Assembly (NCBI RefSeq): GCF_900114645.1
Contig: NZ_FOTR01000010.1
Span: 121,280 to 185,279, forward strand
Direction: 5' to 3'
DNA length: 64,000 nt
Source of the DNA: Gracilibacillus orientalis
GTDB lineage: Bacteria; Bacillota; Bacilli; Bacillales; Amphibacillaceae
Made by a program: the position numbers and the translations under genes. Under the pieces are notes generated by a model. That model ran no database searches. It worked only from the letters and a program-made list of their open reading frames with translations, and had not been told where the DNA came from. Positions within the stretch are counted from its first letter, which is position 1. Each line of letters opens with the position of its first letter. This document shows positions 17,653 to 26,037 of the stretch, piece after piece.

Positions 17653-17907
17653 TTAAGCTTTCCAGTAGTTCAACAGCTTCTTCGCCGTTTCTTTGTTGTT
17701 GACGTTATATTCGCCATTATCTACTTGCTGTTTAATTTCGTTCACATAAGCCTGGCGAGAGTCCTTTTGTTGCATTTTTAGTGCTTCATCTGATATTTGC
17801 AATTGATCTGGTTTAAGTGAATGGGACTTGGATGCTGTTTGTTTCTCTATTTGTTGTAGCTTTTGATATGGATTCATTTTTGAATGGTTTGGTCCATGTA
17901 TTTTCAA
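17653..17907 (-). CDS. flgM: Anti-sigma-D factor FlgM
   Basis: 84 residues starting at a TTG codon (17907) with GAGGTG 7 bases upstream. MKIHGPNHSKMNPYQKLQ is the usual Gram-positive FlgM N-terminus; DQLQISDEALKMQ and VNEIKQQVDNGEYNVNNKETAKKLL form the sigma-binding C-terminal helices. It holds sigma-D inactive until the hook is complete. Preceded by its own sigma-D promoter, giving feedback. Confidence 0.95.
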   Translation of the reverse strand: MKIHGPNHSKMNPYQKLQQIEKQTASKSHSLKPDQLQISDEALKMQQKDSRQAYVNEIKQQVDNGEYNVNNKETAKKLLNYWKA

Positions 17908-17953
17908 GACCTTTCACCTCTTTCCTATTTTCGTGCATATTTATTTATTATTT

Positions 17954-17980
17954 ATATCGGACGATTATCTGAATTGTTTA
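17954..17980 (-). promoter_or_regulatory. Sigma-D promoter of flgM operon
   Basis: TAAA (17980-17977), 15-base spacer, TCCGATAT (17961-17954), one mismatch from the sigma-D consensus, 46 bases before flgM. Confidence 0.88.
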
Positions 17981-18078
17981 ATATTCTTTTAGTATATCGA
18001 TTTGACTGGGTATTGGAAAGAGGACTAAAGTATTAGAATGGGATCTTTTGAATTAGTAGTAACTATCTTATCAAGAGG

Positions 18079-18108
18079 AAAACCTCCTTTTATCTGAAAG
18101 GAGGTTTT
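18079..18108 (-). terminator. Terminator after yvyF
   Basis: AAAACCTCCTTT (18079-18090) pairs perfectly with AAAGGAGGTTTT (18097-18108), 6-nt loop; it overlaps the yvyF stop and is followed on the minus strand by TTTTCCTCTT. It separates the comF transcript from flgM. Confidence 0.88.
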
Positions 18109-18529
18109 AGTTATTACGGTTTCTTGTGTAATATGTTTTCTCAATTTGTTTTTGCTCTTGCTCGTTTTTTTGTTTTACTCTCTCGACTTCCTGCTGATAG
18201 CGAAGGTCTGATGATATTTTATTTGTGCAGTTCTCACAGATTTTCCCACTTGCAATTGGGTCACCACAACGTTGACATGGATAGCTCAAGTTTGGGAATT
18301 GAGAAGATCGAAGACGGTTATCTTTAACAAATTGTAAAATAATATCCTCTTTTACTCCGGTCGCTTCCACAATTTCCGGAATGGTCGCTTGTCGGTTTTC
18401 CCGTTTTTTAAGAAAATCATAAACAATTTGAAACTGTTTTTCATCGTCCTTCACACAATCAGGACAAATCGATTTCGTTATTTTGACAAAGACTTTATTA
18501 CATCTGGCGCAATTTGCTAATTCTCCCAT
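18107..18529 (-). CDS. yvyF: YvyF-family flagellar operon protein with zinc ribbons
   Basis: 140 residues with two Cys-rich parts: CARCNKVF...CPDC near the N-terminus and CQRCGDPI...CENC near the C-terminus, flanking a winged-helix-like middle (ATIPEIVEATGVKEDIILQFV). This is the TIGR03826/YvyF layout, always found between comFC and flgM. Role unknown; overexpression studies in B. subtilis link it to flagellar gene control. The ATG at 18529 with AGAGGGTG upstream is preferred over the GTG at 18538. Confidence 0.93.
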   Translation of the reverse strand: MGELANCARCNKVFVKITKSICPDCVKDDEKQFQIVYDFLKKRENRQATIPEIVEATGVKEDIILQFVKDNRLRSSQFPNLSYPCQRCGDPIASGKICENCTNKISSDLRYQQEVERVKQKNEQEQKQIEKTYYTRNRNN

Positions 18530-18572
18530 TGCTAGCACCCTCTTTCTATTTATTTTGTTTCATTATGTGTAT

Positions 18573-19271
18573 TTACCTAACTAATGTAAAACTGTAAATA
18601 TGGGCACATCCTGCCTCTTGAAGTAACTTTGCTGCATGATGAATCGTCATACCAGTTGTATATATATCATCGACAAGTAAGACATCCGTTTCAAGTGATT
18701 TTGTTAAGAAAAAAGGATTTTTTGTGGTGATTCGCTGTTGTCTTGATTTTTTTGATTGCTTTTCTGAATGACTTACATTTCTTGAAAGTGCGTGTATGAC
18801 CGGGTTCTTATGATGATGAGCAATAATTTCTGCAATGGCTATTGCTTGATTGAATGCTCGGTCATGAAGTCTTTCATTAGTTAGGGGGATTGGTACAATC
18901 GTGAAGGATTTTGTTGGATAAAAGTTTCGTATCTCTTTTTTGATGTAAGGAGAAAATATGTCTTTCAATTGATAATCACCACGGTATTTCCATTGAGTAA
19001 TGACCTCTTGCATAAACGGTGTGTACTGAAAAAGCGATCGATTAAACAGTAAAGTATCTCGATATTTTTTGTTAGATTGCCATTTATTGCAGTCTTCACA
19101 CATAGTTTCATTTGGCATTTGTCTTCCACACCGTTCACAAATAGTGCCTGCAATTCTTTTCAGTTGGGATTGACAGCTGTCACATAATTGAGTCTGTTCA
19201 TTTGGAAGAAAAAGTGTACTCCATGTGACAGGTTGACTGATCCAATCCTGACATTTTAAACAATACATCAT
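18573..19271 (-). CDS. comFC: Competence protein ComFC, phosphoribosyltransferase-like
   Basis: 232 residues with an N-terminal four-Cys zinc finger (CLKCQDW...CDSCQSQ, CERCGRQ...CEDC) and a PRTase core with the LLVDDIYTTGMTIHHAA PRPP loop and FTIVPIPLTNERLHDRAFNQ. ComFC works with ComFA in DNA uptake during transformation. Its ATG overlaps the comFA stop (ATGA). No comFB lies between them. Confidence 0.95.
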   Translation of the reverse strand: MMYCLKCQDWISQPVTWSTLFLPNEQTQLCDSCQSQLKRIAGTICERCGRQMPNETMCEDCNKWQSNKKYRDTLLFNRSLFQYTPFMQEVITQWKYRGDYQLKDIFSPYIKKEIRNFYPTKSFTIVPIPLTNERLHDRAFNQAIAIAEIIAHHHKNPVIHALSRNVSHSEKQSKKSRQQRITTKNPFFLTKSLETDVLLVDDIYTTGMTIHHAAKLLQEAGCAHIYSFTLVR

Positions 19272-20605
19272 AGCTTTTTTCCCTTCTTATTCATCATTTT
19301 AATTTGAGCAATTGCATCCTCCATGGCATTGGTTTTGCCTTGATGAATGAACAGAACGTTTCCACCAGGATCATCAGGACTTCTTCCAGCTCGTCCTGCA
19401 ATTTGCACTAATGCTGCTTCATCAAAGACATGGTGTCCAGCATCAAGGATAACGACATCAACGGAAGGAAATGTTACACCTCTTTCAAGAATCGTTGTTG
19501 TAACAAGGATGTCAATCTTCTTCTGACGGAATTGTTCTACTTTTTCTTTTCTGTCGGGGTCTTCGGCATGAACTGCAATTGCTTGGTATCGTTCTGCTAC
19601 TTTTTTTAGTAGTGGGATCTTTGGAACGAATATTAATAATTGACGCGATTCAGGTCTTGTGGTAAGGAACTGTTGCAAAGCTTTTGATTCTGTTCCCTTT
19701 TGGAGTTTTTTTCTTAGGTTTATTTCGATCTTAAGTTGGGGTATTGGCAGTGGTTGACCGTGAAAGCGAATCGGTACAAATTGTACAGGTAGTTTCTTGT
19801 GACTAATTTTTTGTTTATGTTCTGGTCTCGGGGTGGCTGTTAAATAAATAGATGTGGCATCCTTTTTGCAAGCTCGGGTGGTTAAGTAAGCTAAAGTTTT
19901 GTCATGGTGAAAAGGGAAAGCATCAATTTCATCAATAATCATGACATCGAAGGCCTCCTGGTAACGGATTAACTGATGGGTAGTGCTAATGATCAGTTGT
20001 CCTTTATCGGTTCGATCTGGTGAATCCGCATATAATGCTTCAATTTCTGTGTCAGGGAAGGCTTGCTTGAGGCGGGGAAATAGTTCTCTTACCACATCGG
20101 CTCTTGGTGTAGCAATGCAGATTCGTTTGCTTTCTGTGATAGCTTTGGTTATTGCCGGGAATAGCATTTCGGTTTTACCAGATCCACATACAGCCCAAAT
20201 AAGTAGTTCTTTTTGCTTGTATTCGATCGTTTGCTCAATTGCGTCTGCTGCTTTTTGTTGTGGTGGGGTTAATGTGCCTGTCCAATGGCACGGTTGTGTT
20301 TGAAGTGGCCAAGCAGGCTTTGATCCGTTCCAAACAATGAGTATGTCACATTGCAGTACTCTACCTGTCTGGATGCAATTGCGGCAATAGAGATGGGGGT
20401 GATCACATCTCGCACAAGGTATATCGGCAAACAGCTGTTGATTTCTATTGCCGCAACGGTTACATTGATGCCGACCATATTTGGTTGTTATACTTGGTAA
20501 TTGCTTCGATTGATTGGTGCGGAATAGATAATCTATTGTTGGTTTTGTAAGGGGAAGTTCCGAGGTTAATAAAAGCTTTCCGGCGAGGAATTTGGAAAAA
20601 TTCAT
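19268..20605 (-). CDS. comFA: Competence helicase ComFA
   Basis: A cytoplasmic, membrane-associated DEAD-type ATPase that helps drive single-stranded DNA through the ComEC channel. Seen here: the four-Cys zinc finger CNRCG...CARC...CRNC (about 48-80), Walker A AVCGSGKTEML, DEID box, LTATP motif III, and the C-terminal motif VI region QIAGRAGRSPDDPGG. 445 residues is normal. In an operon with comFC and yvyF. Confidence 0.96.
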   Translation of the reverse strand: MNFSKFLAGKLLLTSELPLTKPTIDYLFRTNQSKQLPSITTKYGRHQCNRCGNRNQQLFADIPCARCDHPHLYCRNCIQTGRVLQCDILIVWNGSKPAWPLQTQPCHWTGTLTPPQQKAADAIEQTIEYKQKELLIWAVCGSGKTEMLFPAITKAITESKRICIATPRADVVRELFPRLKQAFPDTEIEALYADSPDRTDKGQLIISTTHQLIRYQEAFDVMIIDEIDAFPFHHDKTLAYLTTRACKKDATSIYLTATPRPEHKQKISHKKLPVQFVPIRFHGQPLPIPQLKIEINLRKKLQKGTESKALQQFLTTRPESRQLLIFVPKIPLLKKVAERYQAIAVHAEDPDRKEKVEQFRQKKIDILVTTTILERGVTFPSVDVVILDAGHHVFDEAALVQIAGRAGRSPDDPGGNVLFIHQGKTNAMEDAIAQIKMMNKKGKKL

Positions 20606-20676
20606 AGCAAACCTCCTGTATAGATGGTGAGGACAAGCCCCACCACATTATTTCTTATATCCAGATCCAGCGACTA

Positions 20677-20717
20677 GTGAGACTATCTCATGCCTCTATA
20701 CGAGATAAACGTCACTT
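20677..20717. other. Imperfect hairpin between degV and comFA
   Basis: AGTGA/TCACT (20677-20681 / 20713-20717) and inner TATCTC/GATAAG-type pairing (TATCTC 20685-20690 with GAGATA 20703-20708) form a two-part stem that overlaps the degV stop codon. No T-tract follows on either strand, so the role (weak terminator or comFA leader element) is open. Confidence 0.45.
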
Positions 20718-21570
20718 AACGAGCACTTTTCTTTTTATACCATCCCATCCCGAGTGATCCTTCACCGAGATGTGTACCAATAACTGGACCAAAGTAGCTT
20801 ACTGATACTTCTACATTATCGAATCGTGTTTCTAACTGATGTTTAAGTTCTTCAGCCTCTGCCTCACGGTTGGCATGAATAACTGTTGCTCGAATCGGTA
20901 CACCCGTGGACGCATCTTCTTCAAATAATTGAAAGATTCGTTTTAAGGCTTTTTTCTTAGTTCGAATTTTTTCGTATGGCACAATTTTTGTATCTTCAAA
21001 ATGCAGAATTGGTTTTACTTGCAGCATGCTGCCAATCAAGGCTTGAGCACCATTCAATCTACCACCACGATGAAGATGAGTTAGATCATCTGCCATGAAA
21101 TAGGCGCGAAGTGATCCTTTTATTTCATGCAGACGTGATATTATCGTTTCAGCATCTTGGCCATCCTGTGCCATTTCAGCTGCTTCTAGTACATAGAATC
21201 CTTGTGCCATACAACTGATTTCTGAATCAAATGGGAAAACTTCAATTCCCTCTACCATGGATTGTGCAGTTACAACAGACTGAAAAGCACCACTGATGCC
21301 GCTGGATAATGTAATAAAAATAGCTTGATCATAATTTGCTGCAAGTTCTTCTAATTTTTCTGTTATGAGTCCGATAGAGGGTTGAGAAGTCTTGGGAAAT
21401 TGCTCAACCTCTTTTATTTTCTGATAAAATTCTTCTGTAGAAATATCGATTTCTTCCTGGTAGGAGTCATTCCCAATAACAACATTCAGGGGAACCATAT
21501 GTATATTTTTTTCTTTTCTATGCGAATCTGAAATATATGCCGTACTATCGGTAATGACCGCAACTTTCAT
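20716..21570 (-). CDS. degV: DegV family fatty-acid-binding protein
   Basis: 284 residues starting MKVAVITDSTAYISD, with TSQPSIGL, TLSSGISGAFQS (fatty-acid head-group contacts) and DDLTHLHRGGRLNGAQALIGS. DegV/FakB proteins bind acyl chains and, where a FakA kinase exists, present fatty acids for phosphorylation. It lies downstream of degSU as in B. subtilis but is separated by a strong terminator. Confidence 0.93.
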   Translation of the reverse strand: MKVAVITDSTAYISDSHRKEKNIHMVPLNVVIGNDSYQEEIDISTEEFYQKIKEVEQFPKTSQPSIGLITEKLEELAANYDQAIFITLSSGISGAFQSVVTAQSMVEGIEVFPFDSEISCMAQGFYVLEAAEMAQDGQDAETIISRLHEIKGSLRAYFMADDLTHLHRGGRLNGAQALIGSMLQVKPILHFEDTKIVPYEKIRTKKKALKRIFQLFEEDASTGVPIRATVIHANREAEAEELKHQLETRFDNVEVSVSYFGPVIGTHLGEGSLGMGWYKKKSAR

Positions 21571-21690
21571 ACTTATATCTAACCTTTCTTCTAGTTATTA
21601 GTTTACTATATTTCATTTTACCTAATATTCTGTTGGTTGCATAGTCAAAAACGCAAGCTTATAAAACTTTTCAACAGTATTTTCTAGACA

Positions 21691-21719
21691 AAAAAATAGC
21701 CCCATAGGAGCTATTTTTT
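21691..21719. terminator. Bidirectional terminator after degU
   Basis: AAAAAATAGC (21691-21700) pairs with GCTATTTTTT (21710-21719) around a 9-nt region; the A/T arms give T-tracts on both strands. It overlaps the degU stop. Confidence 0.9.
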
Positions 21720-22419
21720 AAAGGATTTCTACCCAACCTTTTTTGATTGCTATAACGACTGCTTGGGTACGGTCCTTTACTTTCATTTTTTGCAGAATAC
21801 TGCTTACATGGTTTTTCACGGTTTTTTCACTTATATAAAGAGATTCTGAGATCCCTTTGTTACTTTTACCTTCTGCTAGTAGTTGTAATACTTGGCACTC
21901 TCTTCTTGTAAGTAAATGGAGAGGTTTACGATGTTCTACTTCTTTTAATTTTGAAAGAGATGTATCAGAATCATATAACGCATCTTCTTCAGAAACTAAC
22001 CTGCGATATTCTTTCACTAAATTATGTGTAACTTTCGGATGAAGATAAGAGCCACCTTCTGATACTACTGAAATAGCGTCAATCAATGCATCAGAGTCCA
22101 TTTCTTTTAGTAAGTAGCCTTGTGCACCTGATTTCAGTGCATGTGTAACATAATTCTCGTCATCATGAATCGAAAGAATAATGACTTTTACGCCTGGATA
22201 ACGTTCCAATAACTCAGCAGTTGCCTCTACGCCGTTAACACCGGGCATATTAATATCCATCAATACCACATCGGGCTTGTACTTTTTAACAAGCTCTGTT
22301 GCTGCGGAGCCGTCATCACCTTCTGCTAATACGTTAAAGCCAGTCTCTAATTCTAATATCCTTTTTACCCCTTCACGAAATAACTTATGATCGTCAATTA
22401 ATACAATGTTGGTTGTCAT
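21718..22419 (-). CDS. degU: Response regulator DegU
   Basis: 233 residues: receiver domain (1-120) with acidic pocket DD at 9-10 and phospho-acceptor Asp55 in VLMDINMPG, and a NarL/LuxR helix-turn-helix (about 168-230, [18 protein letters not shown]). DegU controls exoenzymes, motility and competence in Bacillus. It follows degS by about 100 bases on the same strand. Confidence 0.96.
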   Translation of the reverse strand: MTTNIVLIDDHKLFREGVKRILELETGFNVLAEGDDGSAATELVKKYKPDVVLMDINMPGVNGVEATAELLERYPGVKVIILSIHDDENYVTHALKSGAQGYLLKEMDSDALIDAISVVSEGGSYLHPKVTHNLVKEYRRLVSEEDALYDSDTSLSKLKEVEHRKPLHLLTRRECQVLQLLAEGKSNKGISESLYISEKTVKNHVSSILQKMKVKDRTQAVVIAIKKGWVEIL

Positions 22420-22522
22420 GATTACTCCTCCTCAAGTTCCTAAATAACTTCTTCATTTATTTGACATAATCGTCGTTGTAATACGATTGGTCTCCTATCC
22501 CTACTATTATACCTGATTCTGG

Positions 22523-23671
22523 TTAATTTGCAGTAGTGTTTTCTTGTTCAACAGGAATCGTTATGCTTACTCTAGTACCTGTTCCTTCTTCACTGCTGTT
22601 AATTTTTAAGTCTCCTCCGAGAATCTCGACTCGCTCGTGCATGCCTATTATACCAAAAGATTTATCTTTTTTCTCGGATTGTTCAATTCCTTTACCATTA
22701 TCAGTGATAGTAGCAACGACTTTTTCACAAGAAATATCTAACTCCACTAGAATCAGTCCTGCTTCAGCATGTTTGATTGCATTTTGAATGGACTCTTGTA
22801 TTAGACGAAATAAAGCTACTTCATAATGACTATGTAATCGCTCGTTAGTCGACTGATACTTGAACCGGATGTTAGGGTGTTGATCTTCTAATGTGCTTAT
22901 GTACTTTTTTATCGTAGGTATTAATCCTAAATCATCCAGCGCCATTGGTCGTAAGTCATAGATAATACGCCTTACCTCATATAGTGAATCGCGAATCATT
23001 ACTCTTACATTGCGCATTTCTTGGACTGCACTGTCTACATCGCCTTTTTTATAGGTACGATCGACTATTTCTGATCGTAGCATAATATTTGCCAGCATCT
23101 GTGCTGGTCCATCATGCATTTCTCTTGAAAGGCGGCTACGTTCTTCTTCTTGCGCTTCAATAATTTTTAAACCAAATTCCTGCTTTTCATGGGCATCACT
23201 GATCAATTCGGAAACTTCTTTAAAGTCTTCATTTAAATAATTCAACACGATTGAAATTTTTCCGACTAGCCCTTCTGCCCGTTCCACCATTTGTTCGATT
23301 GTTTTTAGGCGTAACTCGATTTCGTCACGTCTTAATCTAAGTGCTTTTTCCTTATCACGTGTAACAACTAATTTTGTTTGAAGCTGATGGGCTTGGTCGT
23401 ATACTTCCTTAACTTTATCTTCTGAATGTTTTTTGAAGTTTTTACTGACTTCTGATAATTTTTTTCTGGATAAATTTGATTTCTTTTCAAGTATATCTCC
23501 TTCAGCAATAACCGTTGCTACATCTTCTTTCAACACTGCTAGTTCTTGCTCTAACGTTTCATATTCCTTACGAGATTCCTCAGCAATTTCAAAGACTTCA
23601 TCCTTGCTGTTTTTTACTGTATCTATCATCTCGTCTATTATATAATCTAATGTATGATCTGTACTTTTCAT
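22523..23671 (-). CDS. degS: Sensor histidine kinase DegS
   Basis: 382 cytoplasmic residues without membrane segments, as in B. subtilis DegS (about 385). A long coiled-coil DegS sensory region (1-175) precedes the HisKA_3 box SREMHDGPAQ with His186, then a HATPase domain (ITDNGKGIEQ, GIIGMHERVEILGG). The ATG at 23671 has GGTGAGG 8 bases upstream; an in-frame ATG 27 bases earlier lacks a ribosome site. It faces yvyE divergently. Confidence 0.96.
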   Translation of the reverse strand: MKSTDHTLDYIIDEMIDTVKNSKDEVFEIAEESRKEYETLEQELAVLKEDVATVIAEGDILEKKSNLSRKKLSEVSKNFKKHSEDKVKEVYDQAHQLQTKLVVTRDKEKALRLRRDEIELRLKTIEQMVERAEGLVGKISIVLNYLNEDFKEVSELISDAHEKQEFGLKIIEAQEEERSRLSREMHDGPAQMLANIMLRSEIVDRTYKKGDVDSAVQEMRNVRVMIRDSLYEVRRIIYDLRPMALDDLGLIPTIKKYISTLEDQHPNIRFKYQSTNERLHSHYEVALFRLIQESIQNAIKHAEAGLILVELDISCEKVVATITDNGKGIEQSEKKDKSFGIIGMHERVEILGGDLKINSSEEGTGTRVSITIPVEQENTTAN

Positions 23672-23827
23672 ATACCAAACCTCACCACCTAGTTTCATTT
23701 TATACCATACGAAATATATAGTTCTTTTTTAGGGGGTTATAATAATATTCTTTATTCCCTATTACAATTATTTTACACGTACTGTTTTAATCAATACAAA
23801 TTTATCCGTATATAGGAGGAATTATAT

Positions 23828-24469
23828 ATGCTTAACCACTATTTCACAGTAAAACCTAATGGGACTGATGAACAGTTGATTCAGAAATCCAGGTTCATCG
23901 GATATGTACAACGCGTAGCAAATGAAGATGATGCTCAGCAATTCATTCAAAGCATTAAAAAAAAGCATGCTGATGCGACACATAACTGTTCTGCTTATAT
24001 GATTGGGGAACATGACCAGATTCAGAAAGCAAATGATGATGGAGAACCGAGTGGTACGGCAGGGGTTCCGATATTAGAAGTATTAAAGAAACGGCAACTG
24101 AAAGACACTGCTGTAGTAGTTACCAGATATTTTGGCGGAACCAAGCTTGGTGCTGGCGGATTGATTCGGGCATATTCTAGTACTACAACATTAGCGATCA
24201 ATACAACCGGTGTTGTCGAACGAAAGAGAATGAAGAAGTATTTTGTAACAGTTGACTATACCTTATTAGGCAAAGTGGAAAATGAGTTACGACAATCTTC
24301 TTATATATTAGGCGAAATGGAGTATCTAGACCAAGTAACTTTACATGTGCGAACGCTAAACGGGGAAGAAACGACGTTCATGGATTGGATCACAAATTTG
24401 ACTAGTGGAAAAGTTGAGATTCAGGAAGGTGAAGATTCTTATATAGAAATAGCCATTTCGACCGAGTGA
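23828..24469 (+). CDS. yvyE: YigZ/IMPACT family protein YvyE
   Basis: 213 residues with the IMPACT signature (SRFIGYVQRVAN, HNCSAYMIG, DDGEPSGTAG, VVVTRYFGGTKLGAGGL) and a C-terminal DUF1949 domain (YTLLGKVENEL onward). Family members are proposed translation/stress regulators; no enzymatic activity is established. Ribosome site AGGAGGA. Divergent from degS exactly as in B. subtilis. Confidence 0.93.
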   Translation: MLNHYFTVKPNGTDEQLIQKSRFIGYVQRVANEDDAQQFIQSIKKKHADATHNCSAYMIGEHDQIQKANDDGEPSGTAGVPILEVLKKRQLKDTAVVVTRYFGGTKLGAGGLIRAYSSTTTLAINTTGVVERKRMKKYFVTVDYTLLGKVENELRQSSYILGEMEYLDQVTLHVRTLNGEETTFMDWITNLTSGKVEIQEGEDSYIEIAISTE

Positions 24470-24490
24470 CTATTTCCCCGGAAATAAATG

Positions 24491-24525
24491 GAGTGTGAAA
24501 CAGCTTCACACTCTTTTTTATTTTT
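24491..24525 (+). terminator. Terminator of yvyE
   Basis: GAGTGTGAA (24491-24499) and TTCACACTC (24505-24513), 5-nt loop, then TTTTTTATTTTT. Confidence 0.92.
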
Positions 24526-24664
24526 CTTGAAATGATAATAGATTTGCCTGTTTAAGTTCATTCTTCAGCCTTTTTATAAATTCCTGTGAATTATCGATTT
24601 GTTGCGTCTCCGTTTGATCTAGCATTTTTTGCAATATCGATCGATAAACTTCTTGCTCCGTCAA
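24518..24664 (-). CDS. Small hypothetical protein
   Basis: A 48-codon minus-strand ORF from a TTG (24664) with AAAGGGG 9 bases upstream; the product begins MTEQEVYRSILQKMLDQTET and continues as a charged amphipathic helix (FIKRLKNELKQANLL). A TATAAT (24698-24693, minus) lies about 30 bases before it. Helical heptad spacing and charged composition look protein-like. The overlapping 79-codon frame at 24591-24830 looks less natural. Function unknown; could be a chance ORF. Confidence 0.45.
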   Translation of the reverse strand: MTEQEVYRSILQKMLDQTETQQIDNSQEFIKRLKNELKQANLLSFQEK

Positions 24665-24712
24665 GCGACTCAACCCCTTTACCCATCCTAATTATACAAT
24701 ATGTTCGTACTT

Positions 24713-25195
24713 CTATTTTCGCAACTTGTTTACTAGTAAAATAACAAAAAGCGCTATCAAAGCCCCTATTCCATCCAATACGACATCCCCTGTATACGGT
24801 GTACGGTTGGGCGTTAACCCTTGATGCCATTCATCAAAAACAGCGTACAATAAAGTAGTGAAAAATGCAAAAAAAGTTAATAGAGTTACATTCTTATTCT
24901 GCCACGTCTTTCTGTACGCTAGATAAAATAGACCGCATAGCATGCAGAATACTCCTACATGAGCACCTTTTCGAATGAAAAATTCAACAACCCCTTCTAC
25001 TCCCAATTGCTCGACACTCACTATCGATTGATGATAGCTAAAGGCAATCGGCTGTAGAATGACATCTAAAAAGGATATGTCGATATATTGAGAAAGCAAG
25101 GGTTTAATGTCTTGTTTCTCGTATGGCTGATCAGATGAATAATATATAACTCCCATCCATAGAATAGGAAACACCCAATATATTAACTTCTTCAT
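24713..25195 (-). CDS. VanZ-like membrane protein
   Basis: 160 residues with four predicted membrane segments (about 5-20, 83-97, 103-120, 139-155). FFIRKGAHVGVF and DEWHQGLTPNRTPYTGDVVLDGIG are the VanZ family signature. VanZ relatives influence antibiotic (teicoplanin/lipoglycopeptide) tolerance in some species, but most chromosomal homologues have no known job. Monocistronic between the small ORF and sinR. Confidence 0.88.
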   Translation of the reverse strand: MKKLIYWVFPILWMGVIYYSSDQPYEKQDIKPLLSQYIDISFLDVILQPIAFSYHQSIVSVEQLGVEGVVEFFIRKGAHVGVFCMLCGLFYLAYRKTWQNKNVTLLTFFAFFTTLLYAVFDEWHQGLTPNRTPYTGDVVLDGIGALIALFVILLVNKLRK

Positions 25196-25370
25196 TAATC
25201 CCTAAAACTCCTCTTTATTCTACATATATTTTCTAAATTTAGGAACATTTTCTGACCGTCGAACAATCTATTTCCACACATAAAAATGTCATACTAGATT
25301 TCATTATGACATTACTTCCTTCCATTGGCTATATTTTTCGTTTTGAGTAGTAAATTTAGACAAAAAAATT

Positions 25371-25396
25371 GTCAGCTACTTCTGCAAGTGGCTGAC
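25371..25396 (-). terminator. Terminator of the SinR-type gene
   Basis: GTCAGCTACTT (25371-25381) pairs with AAGTGGCTGAC (25386-25396), one G-U pair, 4-nt loop; on the minus strand it ends AATTTTTTTG. Confidence 0.92.
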
Positions 25397-25408
25397 TTGT
25401 CTGTTTGG

Positions 25409-25735
25409 TTAATGACTTTGCTTCCATTTGTTAAATTCTAAAAATTCTTTGAATTCTTGCTTAGAGACACCTGAATGCATCGCTTCTTCTGCAAGTTTTA
25501 ACCAGTCTTCATCTAATTGTTCTTTAATTTCTTCATCCGTTTCAGACATTAATAATTCATTAACGGTCACACCAAGAACTTTACCCACCTTTTCCATGAA
25601 TTGAATCGATGGATTGGATTGAATTCCACGTTCAATTGAACTTAAATAGGATTTAGCAATCCCAGCTTGATCTGCAACTTCTGATAATGACATTCTTTTT
25701 TGTTTTCTTAATTCTTGAATTTTTTGCCCTATCAC
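25409..25735 (-). CDS. sinR: SinR-type transition-state repressor
   Basis: 108 residues starting at GTG. Residues 1-66 are an Xre helix-turn-helix (IQELRKQKRMSLSEVADQAG...SYLSSIERGIQSNPS), and 75-105 is the Sin dimerisation domain (LDEDWLKLAEEAMHSGVSKQ...FLEFNKW), very like B. subtilis SinR/SlrR. SinR represses biofilm matrix genes and is antagonised by SinI. No sinI is seen next to it. Two Spo0A-box-like sites and a SinR-box-like GTTCTAT (25789-25795) lie upstream. SlrR is the main alternative. Confidence 0.88.
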   Translation of the reverse strand: MIGQKIQELRKQKRMSLSEVADQAGIAKSYLSSIERGIQSNPSIQFMEKVGKVLGVTVNELLMSETDEEIKEQLDEDWLKLAEEAMHSGVSKQEFKEFLEFNKWKQSH

Positions 25736-25810
25736 AAAAATTCACCCACTTTCCTGCTAATATAATTATAACATAAATGGTTTTTTCTGTTCTATATAAA
25801 GGTACGTCTT

Positions 25811-25820
25811 TTTGTCGAAT
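25811..25820 (+). promoter_or_regulatory. Spo0A-box-like site
   Basis: TTTGTCGAAT matches the 0A box TTTGTCGAAA at nine of ten positions; 76 bases upstream of sinR. Confidence 0.5.
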
Positions 25821-25934
25821 CACGCAAGGGTTTATGACTATTTTTACATGATTATTAAAAAATAAAGACTAAAGTCCTGTAAAAATATTCGTTAAAACGT
25901 AATAATTTGTTTATGTTTTTGGGAGGATGGGTCA

Positions 25935-25944
25935 ATTGTCGAAC
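25935..25944 (+). promoter_or_regulatory. Second Spo0A-box-like site
   Basis: ATTGTCGAAC keeps the TTGTCGAA core of the 0A box, 94 bases before the sortase start and 200 bases upstream of sinR. Confidence 0.45.
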
Positions 25945-26037
25945 ATTTGCAACTATTTCTATTCATAAATACGTGCATTTTACCATTATTATTAGTATAA
26001 TATGGATAATACATAGACTAAAGAGGTGTGGCATAAT

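Larger units (their letters stand above)
25736..26037. other. Intergenic region between divergent sinR and sortase genes
   Basis: About 300 AT-rich bases without a convincing gene. It holds two TTGTCGAA motifs (listed separately), a TATAAT on the minus strand near 25761-25766 serving sinR, and GTATAATATGG near 25995 that can serve the sortase. A 13-codon ORF at 25927 overlaps its own Shine-Dalgarno and is not supported. Confidence 0.6.

Noticed and set aside
24591..24830. 79-codon minus-strand ORF overlapping the end of the VanZ-like gene
   Set aside because: It overlaps VanZ coding sequence and has no good ribosome site; the alternative frame at 24518-24664 looks more protein-like.
25927..25968. 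13-codon ORF after a GGGAGG
   Set aside because: The ATG overlaps the Shine-Dalgarno and the region is better explained as a Spo0A-box-containing promoter region.
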